Assembly (NCBI RefSeq): GCF_001482405.1 | Contig: NZ_LPXO01000005.1 | Coordinates: 1 to 64,000, forward strand | Source of the DNA: Pseudoponticoccus marisrubri | Lineage (GTDB): Bacteria > Pseudomonadota > Alphaproteobacteria > Rhodobacterales > Rhodobacteraceae | Length of the DNA: 64,000 nt | Direction of reading: 5' to 3' | In this document: piece after piece, positions 45,552 to 53,749 of the stretch | Layout: each line of letters starts with the position of its first letter | Numbering within the stretch: position 1 is the stretch's first letter | Translations under genes and position numbers: made by a program | The notes under the pieces: generated by a model | What the model saw: only the letters and a program-made list of their open reading frames with translations | What the model was told of the DNA's origin: nothing | Database searches by the model: none

Positions 45552-46247
45552 ATGACGGCTTCCCACCTTCCCCTGTCGATCAGTGTCGAGGCCGGCGACG
45601 AAGCCGAAAACGCCATCTTCACCCGTATCCGCCACGAGATCCTGGCCGGGAACCTGGCCGATAACGAGCGCCTCAAGGTCAGCGCGCTGGCCAGGCGCTA
45701 CGGCGTGTCGACCAACCCGGTGCGCGAGGCGCTGCAACAGCTGCGCGGCGAAGGGCTGGTCTATTTCGTGCCGAACCAGGGCGCGCGGGTGCGCGCCATC
45801 GACACCGATTTCGTGCGCGATGTCAGCGAGGTCGGCCAGCAGCTCGAGCCCTATCTCGTCCGCGTCTTCGTCGAGACCGCCAGCCAGGAGGATATCGACC
45901 GGCTGGAGGTCATCCAGGACCGGATCGAGGCGCTGAACTTTGCCGACAAGCAGCAGCATGCCGATCTCGACCGGCAGTTCCACACCACGCTCTACGGCAA
46001 TCACTACAACCGCGTCGCCTTCAAGCTGTGGCAGCAGCACCGGGAGATCCTCTGGGCCATCTCCACCCGCGTTCCGGTCGCCATCGGCCGGCGCGAGGCG
46101 ATCTTCCGCGAGCACCGCAAGCTGATCGACTGCATCAAGCGACAGGACGTCGAGGCCACGGCCGAGACCCTGCACGCCCATTTGCGCGACGCCGGCCGCC
46201 ACCTTGTCGACAGGCTGCGCATCGCGCAGCGCGGCACCGCAGGATAA
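45552..46247 (+). CDS. GntR family transcriptional regulator, FCD type
   Basis: The 231-residue regulator has an N-terminal winged helix (IFTRIRHEILAGNLADNERLKVSALARRYGVSTNPVREALQQL, about residues 22-64) and a helical FCD effector domain with metal-site residues in DRQFHTTLY and EHRKLIDCI. I chose ATG 45552 over upstream in-frame codons, which read through transposon-derived sequence. The formylglycine-generating enzyme gene starts 7 bp after its stop, so the two are one operon and the regulator is probably autoregulated. Confidence 0.87.
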   Translation: MTASHLPLSISVEAGDEAENAIFTRIRHEILAGNLADNERLKVSALARRYGVSTNPVREALQQLRGEGLVYFVPNQGARVRAIDTDFVRDVSEVGQQLEPYLVRVFVETASQEDIDRLEVIQDRIEALNFADKQQHADLDRQFHTTLYGNHYNRVAFKLWQQHREILWAISTRVPVAIGRREAIFREHRKLIDCIKRQDVEATAETLHAHLRDAGRHLVDRLRIAQRGTAG

Positions 46248-46254
46248 GGACACC

Positions 46255-47187
46255 ATGGACGGATCGCCGAAAACATGCTGCGCCAGCCGCGGGAGCTCTG
46301 GCACGTCTCTCGCCCCCGACGCGGTGCCGATCGCCGCCATGCCGTCGGAGTGGCGCGACAGCGTCCGGGTGCCCGGCGGCAAGGCGCTGGTCGGCACGGC
46401 CCATCCGATCATCGAGGGGGACGGGGAATCGCCGCTGCGCGAGCGTCGCGTGAAACCGCTGGACTGGGAGCGCGGCACCGTCACGGTCGCCGCCTTCCGC
46501 CGTTTCGTTGCGGCCACCGGCTATCGCACCGAGGCCGAGCGCTTCCGCTGGTCCTTCGTGTTCTTCTCGCACCTGCCCGAGACCGAGGGCCACACGCTGG
46601 GCATCGACGGGCTGGAATGGTGGCGCCGGGTCGAAGGGGCGCACTGGGCCAGGCCCGCCGGCCCGCATGGCGCGCCTGGGCAGGACGATCATCCGGTGGT
46701 GCACGTGTCCTGGCATGATGCCTCGGCCTATGCCCGCTGGGCCGGCGGGCGGCTGCCGAAAGAGCATGAATGGGAACATGCCGCGCGCGGTGGGCTTGGC
46801 GACGTGCCCTTTCCGTGGGGCGACAGGGCGCCGGACGACACCACGTTCCAGCCCTGCAATATCTGGCAGGGCAATTTCCCGCACCTGAACACCGGCGCCG
46901 ACGGCTTTGCCGCCACCGCCCCCGCGATCAGCTTCGAGGCCAATGCCTACGGCCTCTACAACATGGTCGGCAATGTCTGGGAATGGACGGCCGACCCGTT
47001 CCGTGTCCGCACCCTGAAAAAGACCGCGCGGCAGCCGGCCTCGACCGAGCCGCGCCGCCTGCTCAAGGGCGGGTCCTTCCTGTGCCATGCCAGCTACTGC
47101 TTCCGCTACAGGATCGCCGCCCGCACCGGTAACACGCCGGATAGCTCCTCCTCCCATACCGGGTTCCGCGTCGTCTATCCGGTCTGA
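46255..47187 (+). CDS. Formylglycine-generating enzyme (sulfatase-modifying factor, SUMF1 type)
   Basis: The 310-residue protein has the FGE-sulfatase fold motifs: VSWHDASAYARWAGGRLPKEHEWEHAARGG, the NIWQGNFP block, GLYNMVGNVWEWTAD, and at the end KGGSFLCHASYCFRYRIAAR with both copper-binding catalytic cysteines, then NTPDSSSSHTGFR. This end is nearly identical in pattern to human SUMF1, so it is a true FGE rather than an EgtB-like relative. It oxidises the Cys of a sulfatase CxPxR site to formylglycine. A CCASR segment near its own N-terminus is notable. No sulfatase gene is present in the window. Confidence 0.88.
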   Translation: MDGSPKTCCASRGSSGTSLAPDAVPIAAMPSEWRDSVRVPGGKALVGTAHPIIEGDGESPLRERRVKPLDWERGTVTVAAFRRFVAATGYRTEAERFRWSFVFFSHLPETEGHTLGIDGLEWWRRVEGAHWARPAGPHGAPGQDDHPVVHVSWHDASAYARWAGGRLPKEHEWEHAARGGLGDVPFPWGDRAPDDTTFQPCNIWQGNFPHLNTGADGFAATAPAISFEANAYGLYNMVGNVWEWTADPFRVRTLKKTARQPASTEPRRLLKGGSFLCHASYCFRYRIAARTGNTPDSSSSHTGFRVVYPV

Positions 47188-47218
47188 GGGGCGTGGCGCG
47201 GCTACCGGATCTGTCTGG

Positions 47219-48052
47219 TCACCCGAGTTCCAGCGTGGCCACGGCCTGCAACTGCGGCCCCGCCTTTGGCACGCGGCCCCGGACCATGCGGGCGGTCTCG
47301 AAGCCCTGTTCGAAGCCCGCGCCCTGCAGCATCTGCGCGAAGCTCTTGCCGGTCTCGGGGATGTCGATCGTGACCTCGGCCTGCTCCAGCGCCGCCGCGG
47401 CCTGTCGGGCCAGCAAGCTGGCCTCGGACGGCCCGGGCGCGATGATCGGGCCGATCTTGCAGCCCTGCTGACAGGCGCGCGCCGTGGCAAAGCCGGTGAT
47501 GGTTGCCCCCTCGCGCAGGATCACGGTCTTGCGCGTGGGCCCGTTCGTCAGCCATGCCCGCAGGAAGCGCGGGCGGGTCACGCCATTCGCAACACGATCC
47601 AGCCGATCAAGCGCCGCAAGGTCCCCGGGCCCGGCCAGCGGCAGGGTCAGCGCTTCGGGCGCGAACCGGCCCGACAGCCGCTGCGTGCGCGACACGAGGT
47701 CAAAGCCCGAGCGGGCATAATTGGCCTGCTGCGCGGGCACGCCGTCGAGACCGATGCTCCTGTCACCGGCATGGGCCAGCGCATGCCGCCACAGCGCGAG
47801 GCCGATCCCGCGGCCCCGGAAGGCGGGCTGGCACAGGTACAGACCGAGGAAGGCGAAACTGTCGGAATGGTTGACGACCGAGATCGCGGCGACCGGGCTG
47901 CCGTCGATCTCGGCCACGAAGAACCCCTCGGGGTCGGCGGCGGGGAAGGCCCCGGCATCGTCGAGGCCCGGGTTCCACCCCTCCTCGGCGGCCCAGTCGA
48001 GCATCTGCGCCACCTCTGCCAGCGTGGCGGTGCGGAAATGCGCCCCGGTCAT
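47219..48052 (-). CDS. GNAT family N-acetyltransferase with C-terminal YitH/HolE-type domain
   Basis: The 277-residue protein has an N-terminal GNAT fold (AEEGWNPGLDDAGAF, then FLGLYLCQPAFRGRGIGLALWRHALA with the acetyl-CoA RGRGIG loop at about residues 78-83, and LDGVPAQQANYARSGF). A second acetyltransferase-like domain follows (CKIGPIIAPGPSEASLLARQ to the end). The two-domain layout is that of DUF1248/YitH-type proteins; the substrate is unknown. It is convergent with the FGE gene, and its ATG overlaps the GntR stop by 4 bp. Confidence 0.82.
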   Translation of the reverse strand: MTGAHFRTATLAEVAQMLDWAAEEGWNPGLDDAGAFPAADPEGFFVAEIDGSPVAAISVVNHSDSFAFLGLYLCQPAFRGRGIGLALWRHALAHAGDRSIGLDGVPAQQANYARSGFDLVSRTQRLSGRFAPEALTLPLAGPGDLAALDRLDRVANGVTRPRFLRAWLTNGPTRKTVILREGATITGFATARACQQGCKIGPIIAPGPSEASLLARQAAAALEQAEVTIDIPETGKSFAQMLQGAGFEQGFETARMVRGRVPKAGPQLQAVATLELG

Positions 48053-48735
48053 CGCTGCAACGCCTCGCGCAGCGAGGCCGGCGGCTGCGACACGTGGCGC
48101 AGGTCCAGCGAGGCGAGCAGGTCGAGAAGGTGGCTCTTCATCAGTTGCTCGGCCGCGTCACCATCCTTGCGCTCGAAGGCGTCCAGCAACGCGTGATGGG
48201 CCTGCGTCTCGCACAGCGCCGCGCGCCGCCGCCAGTAGAGCGCGATGATCAGGGAGGAGCGCGAGATCAACTCGGAGATGAAGCTCTCGATCGTGGTCTG
48301 ATCCGCGATGCGCGCGATCTCGACATGGAAGCGGCCCGAGAGGAACAGCGCGCGGTCGTTCTCTCCGGCGTCGAGCGCGTCATGCTCCTGCCGGATATTG
48401 GCGCGCAGGATGTCGAGGCTGTCATCGGTCATGCGCAGGGCGGCCGAGCGGGCCGTGCGCGGCTCCAGCAGGGCGCGCGCCTCGAAGACTTCCCGTGCGT
48501 CCCGGATCGAGGGTTGCGCGACAAAGGCGCCGCGGTTGCGCCTTAGCTCGACCAGGTGGCGATGGGACAGGGCCAGCAAGGCGGCCCGCACGATCGTTCG
48601 GCTGATCCCGTAGGCGTCGCTCAGATCGTCCTCGCCCAGTTTCGTGCCGGGCGGCAGGCGATGTTCGAGGATGGCGCGCTCCAGGTCGGCCACCACCGTC
48701 TCGCGGGTCCAGGACTTGGCTGCGATCTCGTTCAT
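48049..48735 (-). CDS. GntR family transcriptional regulator, FCD type
   Basis: The 228-residue protein has a winged helix (VVADLERAILEHRLPPGTKLGEDDLSDAYGISRTIVRAALLAL, about residues 11-53) and an FCD domain with the metal His in FHVEIARIADQ and HHALLDAF. I chose ATG 48735; upstream in-frame sequence to 48945 lies in the divergent promoter region. It faces the ABC importer gene at 48987 and most likely controls it, through the site at 48833. Confidence 0.87.
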   Translation of the reverse strand: MNEIAAKSWTRETVVADLERAILEHRLPPGTKLGEDDLSDAYGISRTIVRAALLALSHRHLVELRRNRGAFVAQPSIRDAREVFEARALLEPRTARSAALRMTDDSLDILRANIRQEHDALDAGENDRALFLSGRFHVEIARIADQTTIESFISELISRSSLIIALYWRRRAALCETQAHHALLDAFERKDGDAAEQLMKSHLLDLLASLDLRHVSQPPASLREALQR

Positions 48736-48832
48736 GGACTCCGAATCGACTGGTTGTGGTGACAGCCCAGAATTAGCGAAAGCGCGGAAAGCAGGGCAAG
48801 CCCGCGCCGTGGCGCAGATATTCGCAACAGGA

Positions 48833-48842
48833 TTGTATACGA
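48833..48842. promoter_or_regulatory. Candidate GntR operator
   Basis: TTGTATACGA differs at one position from the TTGTATACAA palindrome typical of FCD-type GntR regulators and lies in the 251-bp region between the GntR gene and the ABC importer. The rest of that region shows no gene. Confidence 0.45.
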
Positions 48843-48986
48843 AACTGTGTCGTTTCTTGGGCACATGTCGCGACCGCTGCGGAAAAACAGGGCAGTCCCG
48901 CGGGTCGACCCGCTGCCGGACGACAAAACGGCTGATACCGACCACGGGCCACCACAGTCTGATCCCAGCTGTCAGAGAGGGTCTCG

Positions 48987-49961
48987 ATGCGGACGGGATA
49001 CGATGTTGAGCTTGTGCATCTCACCAAGCGCTATGGCGACACGGTCGCCGTGCGCGATCTGAACCACGTCTTCGCGAAGGGGCATTACGTCTGCCTTCTG
49101 GGGCCGTCGGGCTGCGGGAAATCCTCGACCCTGCGGATGATCGCCGGGCATGAAGAGGTCAGCGACGGCTCGATCCTGCTGGACGGGCAGGACATCTCGG
49201 CCCTGCCCCCGGCGCAGCGCGGCACCGCGATGATGTTCCAGAACTACGCGCTGTTCCCGCATCTGTCGGTCCGCGACAACGTGGCGTTCTCGTTGCGCAT
49301 GAAGGGCGTCGAGAAGACCGCCCGCCACGCCAAGGCCGACGAGCTGCTTTCGTTGGTGGACATGACGCACCTGGCCGACCGGTCCCCGGCGCAGCTGTCG
49401 GGTGGCCAGCAGCAGCGCGTGGCGCTGGCTCGCGCGCTGGTGACCGAGCCCAAGGTGCTGCTGCTGGACGAGCCGCTCTCGGCGCTGGACCCGTTCCTGC
49501 GGATCCGGATGCGCAGCGAGCTGAAGAAGCTGCAGCGCGAGCTGGGGATCACCTTCATCCATGTCACGCATGGGCAGGACGAGGCGCTGGCCCTGGCCGA
49601 CGAGATCGTCGTGATGAATGACGCCGTGATCGAGCAGGCGGGCCCCGCGCGCGAGGTCTGGACACGCCCCCGGACCGAGTTCGTGGCCCGGTTCATCGGC
49701 GGACACAACGTGATCGCGCTGCCCGACGGCAAGGCCACGCTGCGGGCCGACGCGGTGACGCTGGGCACCGAGGGCATGCCGGCCACCGTCACGGCGGTGG
49801 AGTACCAGGGCGCCTCGGTCGCGCTGACCGCCCGGACCGAGACCGGCGAGGACGTGCTTGCCCTGCTGCCCGAAGGGGAGTTCTTCGCCTCCCCCAAATC
49901 CCCCGGCGAGGCCGTCCGGCTGAGCTGGACCGAAGGGCGGATGCACCGCCTCGAAGCCTGA
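48987..49961 (+). CDS. ABC transporter ATP-binding protein, PotA-like
   Basis: The 324-residue ATPase has Walker A GPSGCGKSS (about 38-46), Q-loop MFQNYALFPH, signature LSGGQQQRVALARAL, Walker B VLLLDEPLSALD, the H-loop His in VTHGQDEAL (Gly replaces the usual Asp before the Gln), and a short TOBE domain. It resembles spermidine/putrescine-type (PotA) ATPases. It is the first gene of a five-gene rightward unit with binding protein, two permeases and racemase. Confidence 0.9.
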   Translation: MRTGYDVELVHLTKRYGDTVAVRDLNHVFAKGHYVCLLGPSGCGKSSTLRMIAGHEEVSDGSILLDGQDISALPPAQRGTAMMFQNYALFPHLSVRDNVAFSLRMKGVEKTARHAKADELLSLVDMTHLADRSPAQLSGGQQQRVALARALVTEPKVLLLDEPLSALDPFLRIRMRSELKKLQRELGITFIHVTHGQDEALALADEIVVMNDAVIEQAGPAREVWTRPRTEFVARFIGGHNVIALPDGKATLRADAVTLGTEGMPATVTAVEYQGASVALTARTETGEDVLALLPEGEFFASPKSPGEAVRLSWTEGRMHRLEA

Positions 49962-50008
49962 AGACCTGAAACGGCCCCTTTTCCCGATCCACAGAGAGGA
50001 CAAAGACA

Positions 50009-51280
50009 ATGGCAAAACCCAAGGTAGGCTACTCGCGTCGTTCGCTGCTCAAGGCCGGCGGTGCGGCGCTCGCGGCATCCACGCTGCCCGCACCGATGCT
50101 CTGGGCGCAGGAGACCAAGGACATCGTGCTGCGCCAGTTCGGCACCGGCGTGTCGAACCTCAACGACGTCGCCAACAAGGTGAAAGAGGATCTGGGCTTC
50201 ACGCTCGAGATGACCGCGCTGGATTCCGACAGCGTCACGCAGCGCGCGGCGACCCAGCCCGACAGTTTCGACATCGCCGATATCGAGTACTGGATCTGCA
50301 AGAAGGTCTGGCCGACGGGCAACCTGCAGGCGATGGATGTCAGCCGGATCGCCAATTACGACAAGATCGTCGGCATCTTCAAATCCGGCAAGCTGACGCC
50401 CGACTCCGAGATCGCGCAGGGCACGGCCCCGCACACGGTGGGCTTCATCCCCGAGCCGGGGGCGCGCAGCTTTGCCGACAGCGAGACCAACTGGATGACG
50501 CTGATCCCGACGATCTACAACGCCGACACGCTGGGCATCCGCCCCGACCTGATCGGCCGCCCGATCGAGTCCTGGGCCGAGCTGCTGAACCCCGAGTTCC
50601 AGGGCAAGGCCTCGATCCTCGACATCTCGTCGATCGGCATCATGGACATGGCCATGGTCTGCGAGGCGATGGGCGAGATCCAGTATGGCGACAAGGGCAA
50701 CATGACCCGCGACGAGATCGACGCGACCATGGCGATCTTCACCGAGGCCAAGCGCAACGGCCAGTTCCGCGCCTTCTGGAAGACCTTCGACGAGAGCGTG
50801 AACCTGATGGCGAGCGGCGAGGTGGTGATCCAGTCGATGTGGTCGCCCGCCATCACCGCGGTCAAGTCGCGCGGCATTCCCTGCGTCTACCAGCCGCTGA
50901 AGGAAGGTTATCGCTCCTGGGGCGGCGGGATCGGGCTGTCCAACGCGCTGTCGGGCATGGAGCTGGATGCGGCCTATGACTACATCAACTGGTACCTGTC
51001 GGGCTGGGTCGGCGGCTACCTGATGCGCCAGGGCTACTACTCGGCCGTGCCCGAGACCTCGAAGGACTTCATGACCGAGAACGAGTGGGGCTACTGGTTC
51101 GAGGGCAAGGCCGCCACCGACATTATCACCTCGCCCACCGGCGACAAGCTGGCCGAGGCCGGCGAGATCCGCGACGGCGGCTCCTTCGAGGAGCGCATGG
51201 GCGCGGTGGCCTGCTGGAACGCGGTGATGGACGAGAACCAGTACATGGTCCGCAAGTGGAACGAGTTCATCGCGGCCTGA
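50009..51280 (+). CDS. ABC transporter solute-binding protein with Tat signal, PotD-like
   Basis: The 423-residue periplasmic protein starts with a twin-arginine signal (SRRSLLKAGGAALAAS, residues 9-24), cleaved probably after LWA near residue 35. The mature part, with DIADIEYWICKKVW, WAELLNPEFQGKASILD and AYDYINWYLSGW, has the fold of family 1/PotD polyamine and iron-type binding proteins. Export by Tat implies folding before export. GAGAGGA precedes the ATG. The ligand is unknown; the racemase gene downstream suggests an amino acid or ureide. Confidence 0.9.
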   Translation: MAKPKVGYSRRSLLKAGGAALAASTLPAPMLWAQETKDIVLRQFGTGVSNLNDVANKVKEDLGFTLEMTALDSDSVTQRAATQPDSFDIADIEYWICKKVWPTGNLQAMDVSRIANYDKIVGIFKSGKLTPDSEIAQGTAPHTVGFIPEPGARSFADSETNWMTLIPTIYNADTLGIRPDLIGRPIESWAELLNPEFQGKASILDISSIGIMDMAMVCEAMGEIQYGDKGNMTRDEIDATMAIFTEAKRNGQFRAFWKTFDESVNLMASGEVVIQSMWSPAITAVKSRGIPCVYQPLKEGYRSWGGGIGLSNALSGMELDAAYDYINWYLSGWVGGYLMRQGYYSAVPETSKDFMTENEWGYWFEGKAATDIITSPTGDKLAEAGEIRDGGSFEERMGAVACWNAVMDENQYMVRKWNEFIAA

Positions 51281-51309
51281 GCCGGGCACGCGCCGGGTTT
51301 CGCCGCCCT

Positions 51310-51380
51310 TCGGGCGCCGATCCGCGGGGGGCGCTGCCCCCCGCACCCCCCGGGAGTATTTTCGGAAAGATGAAAGGGGG
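51310..51380 (+). repeat. GC-rich intergenic repeat typical of rhodobacteral genomes
   Basis: The gap before the permease gene reads GGGGGGCGCTGCCCCCCGCA, then CCCCCCGGGAGTATTTTCGG and AAAGATGAAAG. I recognise this GGAGTATTTT-GAAAGATGAAAG tail after a C-run as a sequence scattered in many Rhodobacteraceae intergenic regions (from memory, not checked). It is the only copy seen in this window. The end of the repeat supplies the AAAGGGGG ribosome site of the next gene. Confidence 0.5.
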
Positions 51381-51387
51381 ACGCAGC

Positions 51388-52254
51388 ATGGCGATCCGGG
51401 CCTTTGCCAACAGGCATGTCGCGGGATGGGTTCAGGCGGCGCCCCTGGCGGCGGTGCTGCTTGGGTTCCTGATCGCGCCCATCGCAATGATCGTCGTGGT
51501 CAGTTTCTGGGGCGCGACCGAATTCTCGATCTACCCCGCCTTCCAGTTCGACAATTACGAGTTCCTCTTCGGCTCGCCGGTCACCTACCGGGTGTTCCTG
51601 GCCACCTTCAAATACGCGCTCATCACCTGGGCGTTGACGCTGACCATCGGGTTCACGGTGGCCTATTTCCTGGCCTTCCACGTGCGCAGCCTGACCATGC
51701 AGGTCGCGCTGTTCCTGCTCTGCACGATCCCGTTCTGGACCTCGAACATCATCCGCATGATCTCGTGGATCCCGTTTCTCGGCCGCAACGGCATCGCCAA
51801 CCAGACGCTGATCTCGTGGGGCGTGATCGACGAGCCGCTGGAATGGCTGCTCTACTCGGATTTCGCGGTGATCCTGGCCTTTGTGCATCTCTACACGCTC
51901 TTCATGGTCGTGCCGATCTTCAACACGATGATGCGGATCGACAGATCCCTGCTCGAGGCGGCCCGCGATGCCGGTGCTAGCGGGTTCCAGACGCTGGTCC
52001 ATGTGGTCATTCCGCTGACCAAGCCGGGGATCATGATCGGCACGATCTTCGTCGTGACGCTGGTGATGGGCGATTTCATCACCGTGCGCTTCATGTCGGG
52101 CTCGCAGCGGGCCAATGTCGGGCGGCTGATCTCAAACGATATCGCGCTGCTGCAATACCCCTCGGCCGCGGCCACCGCCGTGGTGCTGCTCTGCACCGTG
52201 CTGATCGTGATCGCGATTCTTCTTCGTTTCGTCAACATCCGCAGGGAGCTTTGA
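51388..52254 (+). CDS. ABC transporter permease, PotB-like
   Basis: The 288-residue membrane protein has six transmembrane helices, the first containing PLAAVLLGFLIAPIAMIVVV. The EAA loop is LLEAARDAGASGFQTLVHVVIPLTKPG. I chose ATG 51388, with AAAGGGGG 8 nt upstream; an earlier ATG at 51370 lies in the repeat and would add 6 residues. Partner of the next permease, 1 bp away. Confidence 0.9.
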   Translation: MAIRAFANRHVAGWVQAAPLAAVLLGFLIAPIAMIVVVSFWGATEFSIYPAFQFDNYEFLFGSPVTYRVFLATFKYALITWALTLTIGFTVAYFLAFHVRSLTMQVALFLLCTIPFWTSNIIRMISWIPFLGRNGIANQTLISWGVIDEPLEWLLYSDFAVILAFVHLYTLFMVVPIFNTMMRIDRSLLEAARDAGASGFQTLVHVVIPLTKPGIMIGTIFVVTLVMGDFITVRFMSGSQRANVGRLISNDIALLQYPSAAATAVVLLCTVLIVIAILLRFVNIRREL

Positions 52255-52255
52255 C

Positions 52256-53092
52256 ATGGACCGCCGCCCCCGGAGTTTCTACGTTCTTGCCGCCGTTTTC
52301 GGCCTGTTCGTCCTGTTCCTTTACGGGCCCATCCTGACCATCGGCATCCTGAGCTTCCAGGGGCCGCAGGGCGGGCTGACCTTCCCGATGAACGGCGTGT
52401 CGCTCTACTGGTTCCGCGACCTGTTCGAGCAGCAGGCGGTGGGCGACATCTGGGGCGCGTTCCGGCGCAGCTTCGCGCTGGGGCTGATGGTCATGGTCAG
52501 CACTGTGGTGATCTCGGTCATGGCGGGGCTGGCCTTCCGCAAGCGCTTTCGCGGCTCGGGCCTTCTGTTCTACGCGGCCATCACCTCGCTGGTGATCCCG
52601 TCGATTCTGATTTCGCTCGGCGTGGGGCTGATCTTCAATCAGCTGGGGCTGAAGATCCACTGGGCGACCTCGGGCTTCGGGTCGCAGCTGACATGGACGC
52701 TGCCTTTCGGCCTGCTGATCATGTTCGCGGTCTTCAACCGCTTCGACAAGAGCTATGAAGAGGCCGCCCGCGACCAGGGCGCCAGCGCGTGGCAGACCAT
52801 CCGCCATGTCGTGCTGCCGATCATCGCGCCGTCACTGATCGGGGTGGCGCTGTTCGGCTTCACGCTCAGCTATGACGAGTTCGCGCGCACGCTGCTGACG
52901 GCGGGCAGTTACAACACCTTGCCGCTGGAGATTTTCGGCATGACGACGAATGTCACGACGCCGGTGATCTACGCGCTGGGGACGCTGACCACGCTGTTTT
53001 CGCTGTCGATCATCGCGGCCTTCCTGCTGGGAGCCTGGATCATGGGCAAGCGCCGGGCACGGCTGGGGTCGGATGCGGGGAAAGGCGTGTGA
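52256..53092 (+). CDS. ABC transporter permease, PotC-like
   Basis: The 278-residue membrane protein has six transmembrane helices (FYVLAAVFGLFVLFLYGPILT first) and the EAA loop SYEEAARDQGASAWQTIRHVVLPIIAPS. It completes the importer. Its stop overlaps the GTG start of the racemase gene (GTGA). Confidence 0.9.
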   Translation: MDRRPRSFYVLAAVFGLFVLFLYGPILTIGILSFQGPQGGLTFPMNGVSLYWFRDLFEQQAVGDIWGAFRRSFALGLMVMVSTVVISVMAGLAFRKRFRGSGLLFYAAITSLVIPSILISLGVGLIFNQLGLKIHWATSGFGSQLTWTLPFGLLIMFAVFNRFDKSYEEAARDQGASAWQTIRHVVLPIIAPSLIGVALFGFTLSYDEFARTLLTAGSYNTLPLEIFGMTTNVTTPVIYALGTLTTLFSLSIIAAFLLGAWIMGKRRARLGSDAGKGV

Positions 53093-53736
53093 CACTCGCC
53101 TATATCAACCCCAATTCGAGCGCCTGCATGACCGAGGGGATCGTCGCGACGGCGCGCGCGACCCTGCCCGGTGTCGAGATCATCGGGTTGACCAACGCCA
53201 CGGCGCCGCCGGCCATCCAGGGCCGCGAGGATGGCGATGCGGCCATCCCCGGGCTGCTGGACCTGTTGCCCGTGGCCCGGGCGCAGGGGGCGCGGGCCAT
53301 CGTGATCGCCTGTTTCGACGATACCGGCCTGGCCGAGGCGCGGGCAGAGGCCGGCTGCCCCGTGCTCGGGATCGGACAGGCGAGCTTTGTCATGGCGCAG
53401 CTGCTGGGGCTGCGCTTCTCGGTGATCACCTCGCTGCCGGTCTCGATACCGGTGATCGAGGACAATATCCGCCAGCAGGGGTTTGACGGGGTCTGCGCCT
53501 CGGTCCGGGCCAGCGGGCTGCCGGTGCTGACCATCGACGAAGGCGGCGCGGCGGTGATCGACCGCATCGCGGAAGAGATCGCCGCCGCGGCGCGCGAGGA
53601 CGCGGCGGCCTGTGCCATCCTCGGATGCGCCGGCATGGCGCATCTGGAACCGGCGCTGTCGGCCCGGGCCGGGATCCCCCTGATCGAAGGCGTCGCCGCC
53701 TCGGCCCGGCTCTGCACCGCTGTCGCGCACGGCTAG
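53089..53736 (+). CDS. Aspartate/glutamate/hydantoin racemase family protein
   Basis: The 215-residue protein matches the hydantoin racemase group: start YINPNSSACMTEGI, first catalytic Cys in VIACFDDTG (about residue 77), GQASFVMAQLLG, and the second Cys in ILGCAGM (about 181). It would racemise an amino acid, hydantoin or allantoin-like ureide without cofactor. It is translated from a GTG overlapping the permease stop, so its substrate is probably the transported molecule or its product. Confidence 0.87.
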   Translation: MTLAYINPNSSACMTEGIVATARATLPGVEIIGLTNATAPPAIQGREDGDAAIPGLLDLLPVARAQGARAIVIACFDDTGLAEARAEAGCPVLGIGQASFVMAQLLGLRFSVITSLPVSIPVIEDNIRQQGFDGVCASVRASGLPVLTIDEGGAAVIDRIAEEIAAAAREDAAACAILGCAGMAHLEPALSARAGIPLIEGVAASARLCTAVAHG

Positions 53737-53749
53737 ACCCGGCGGCTTG

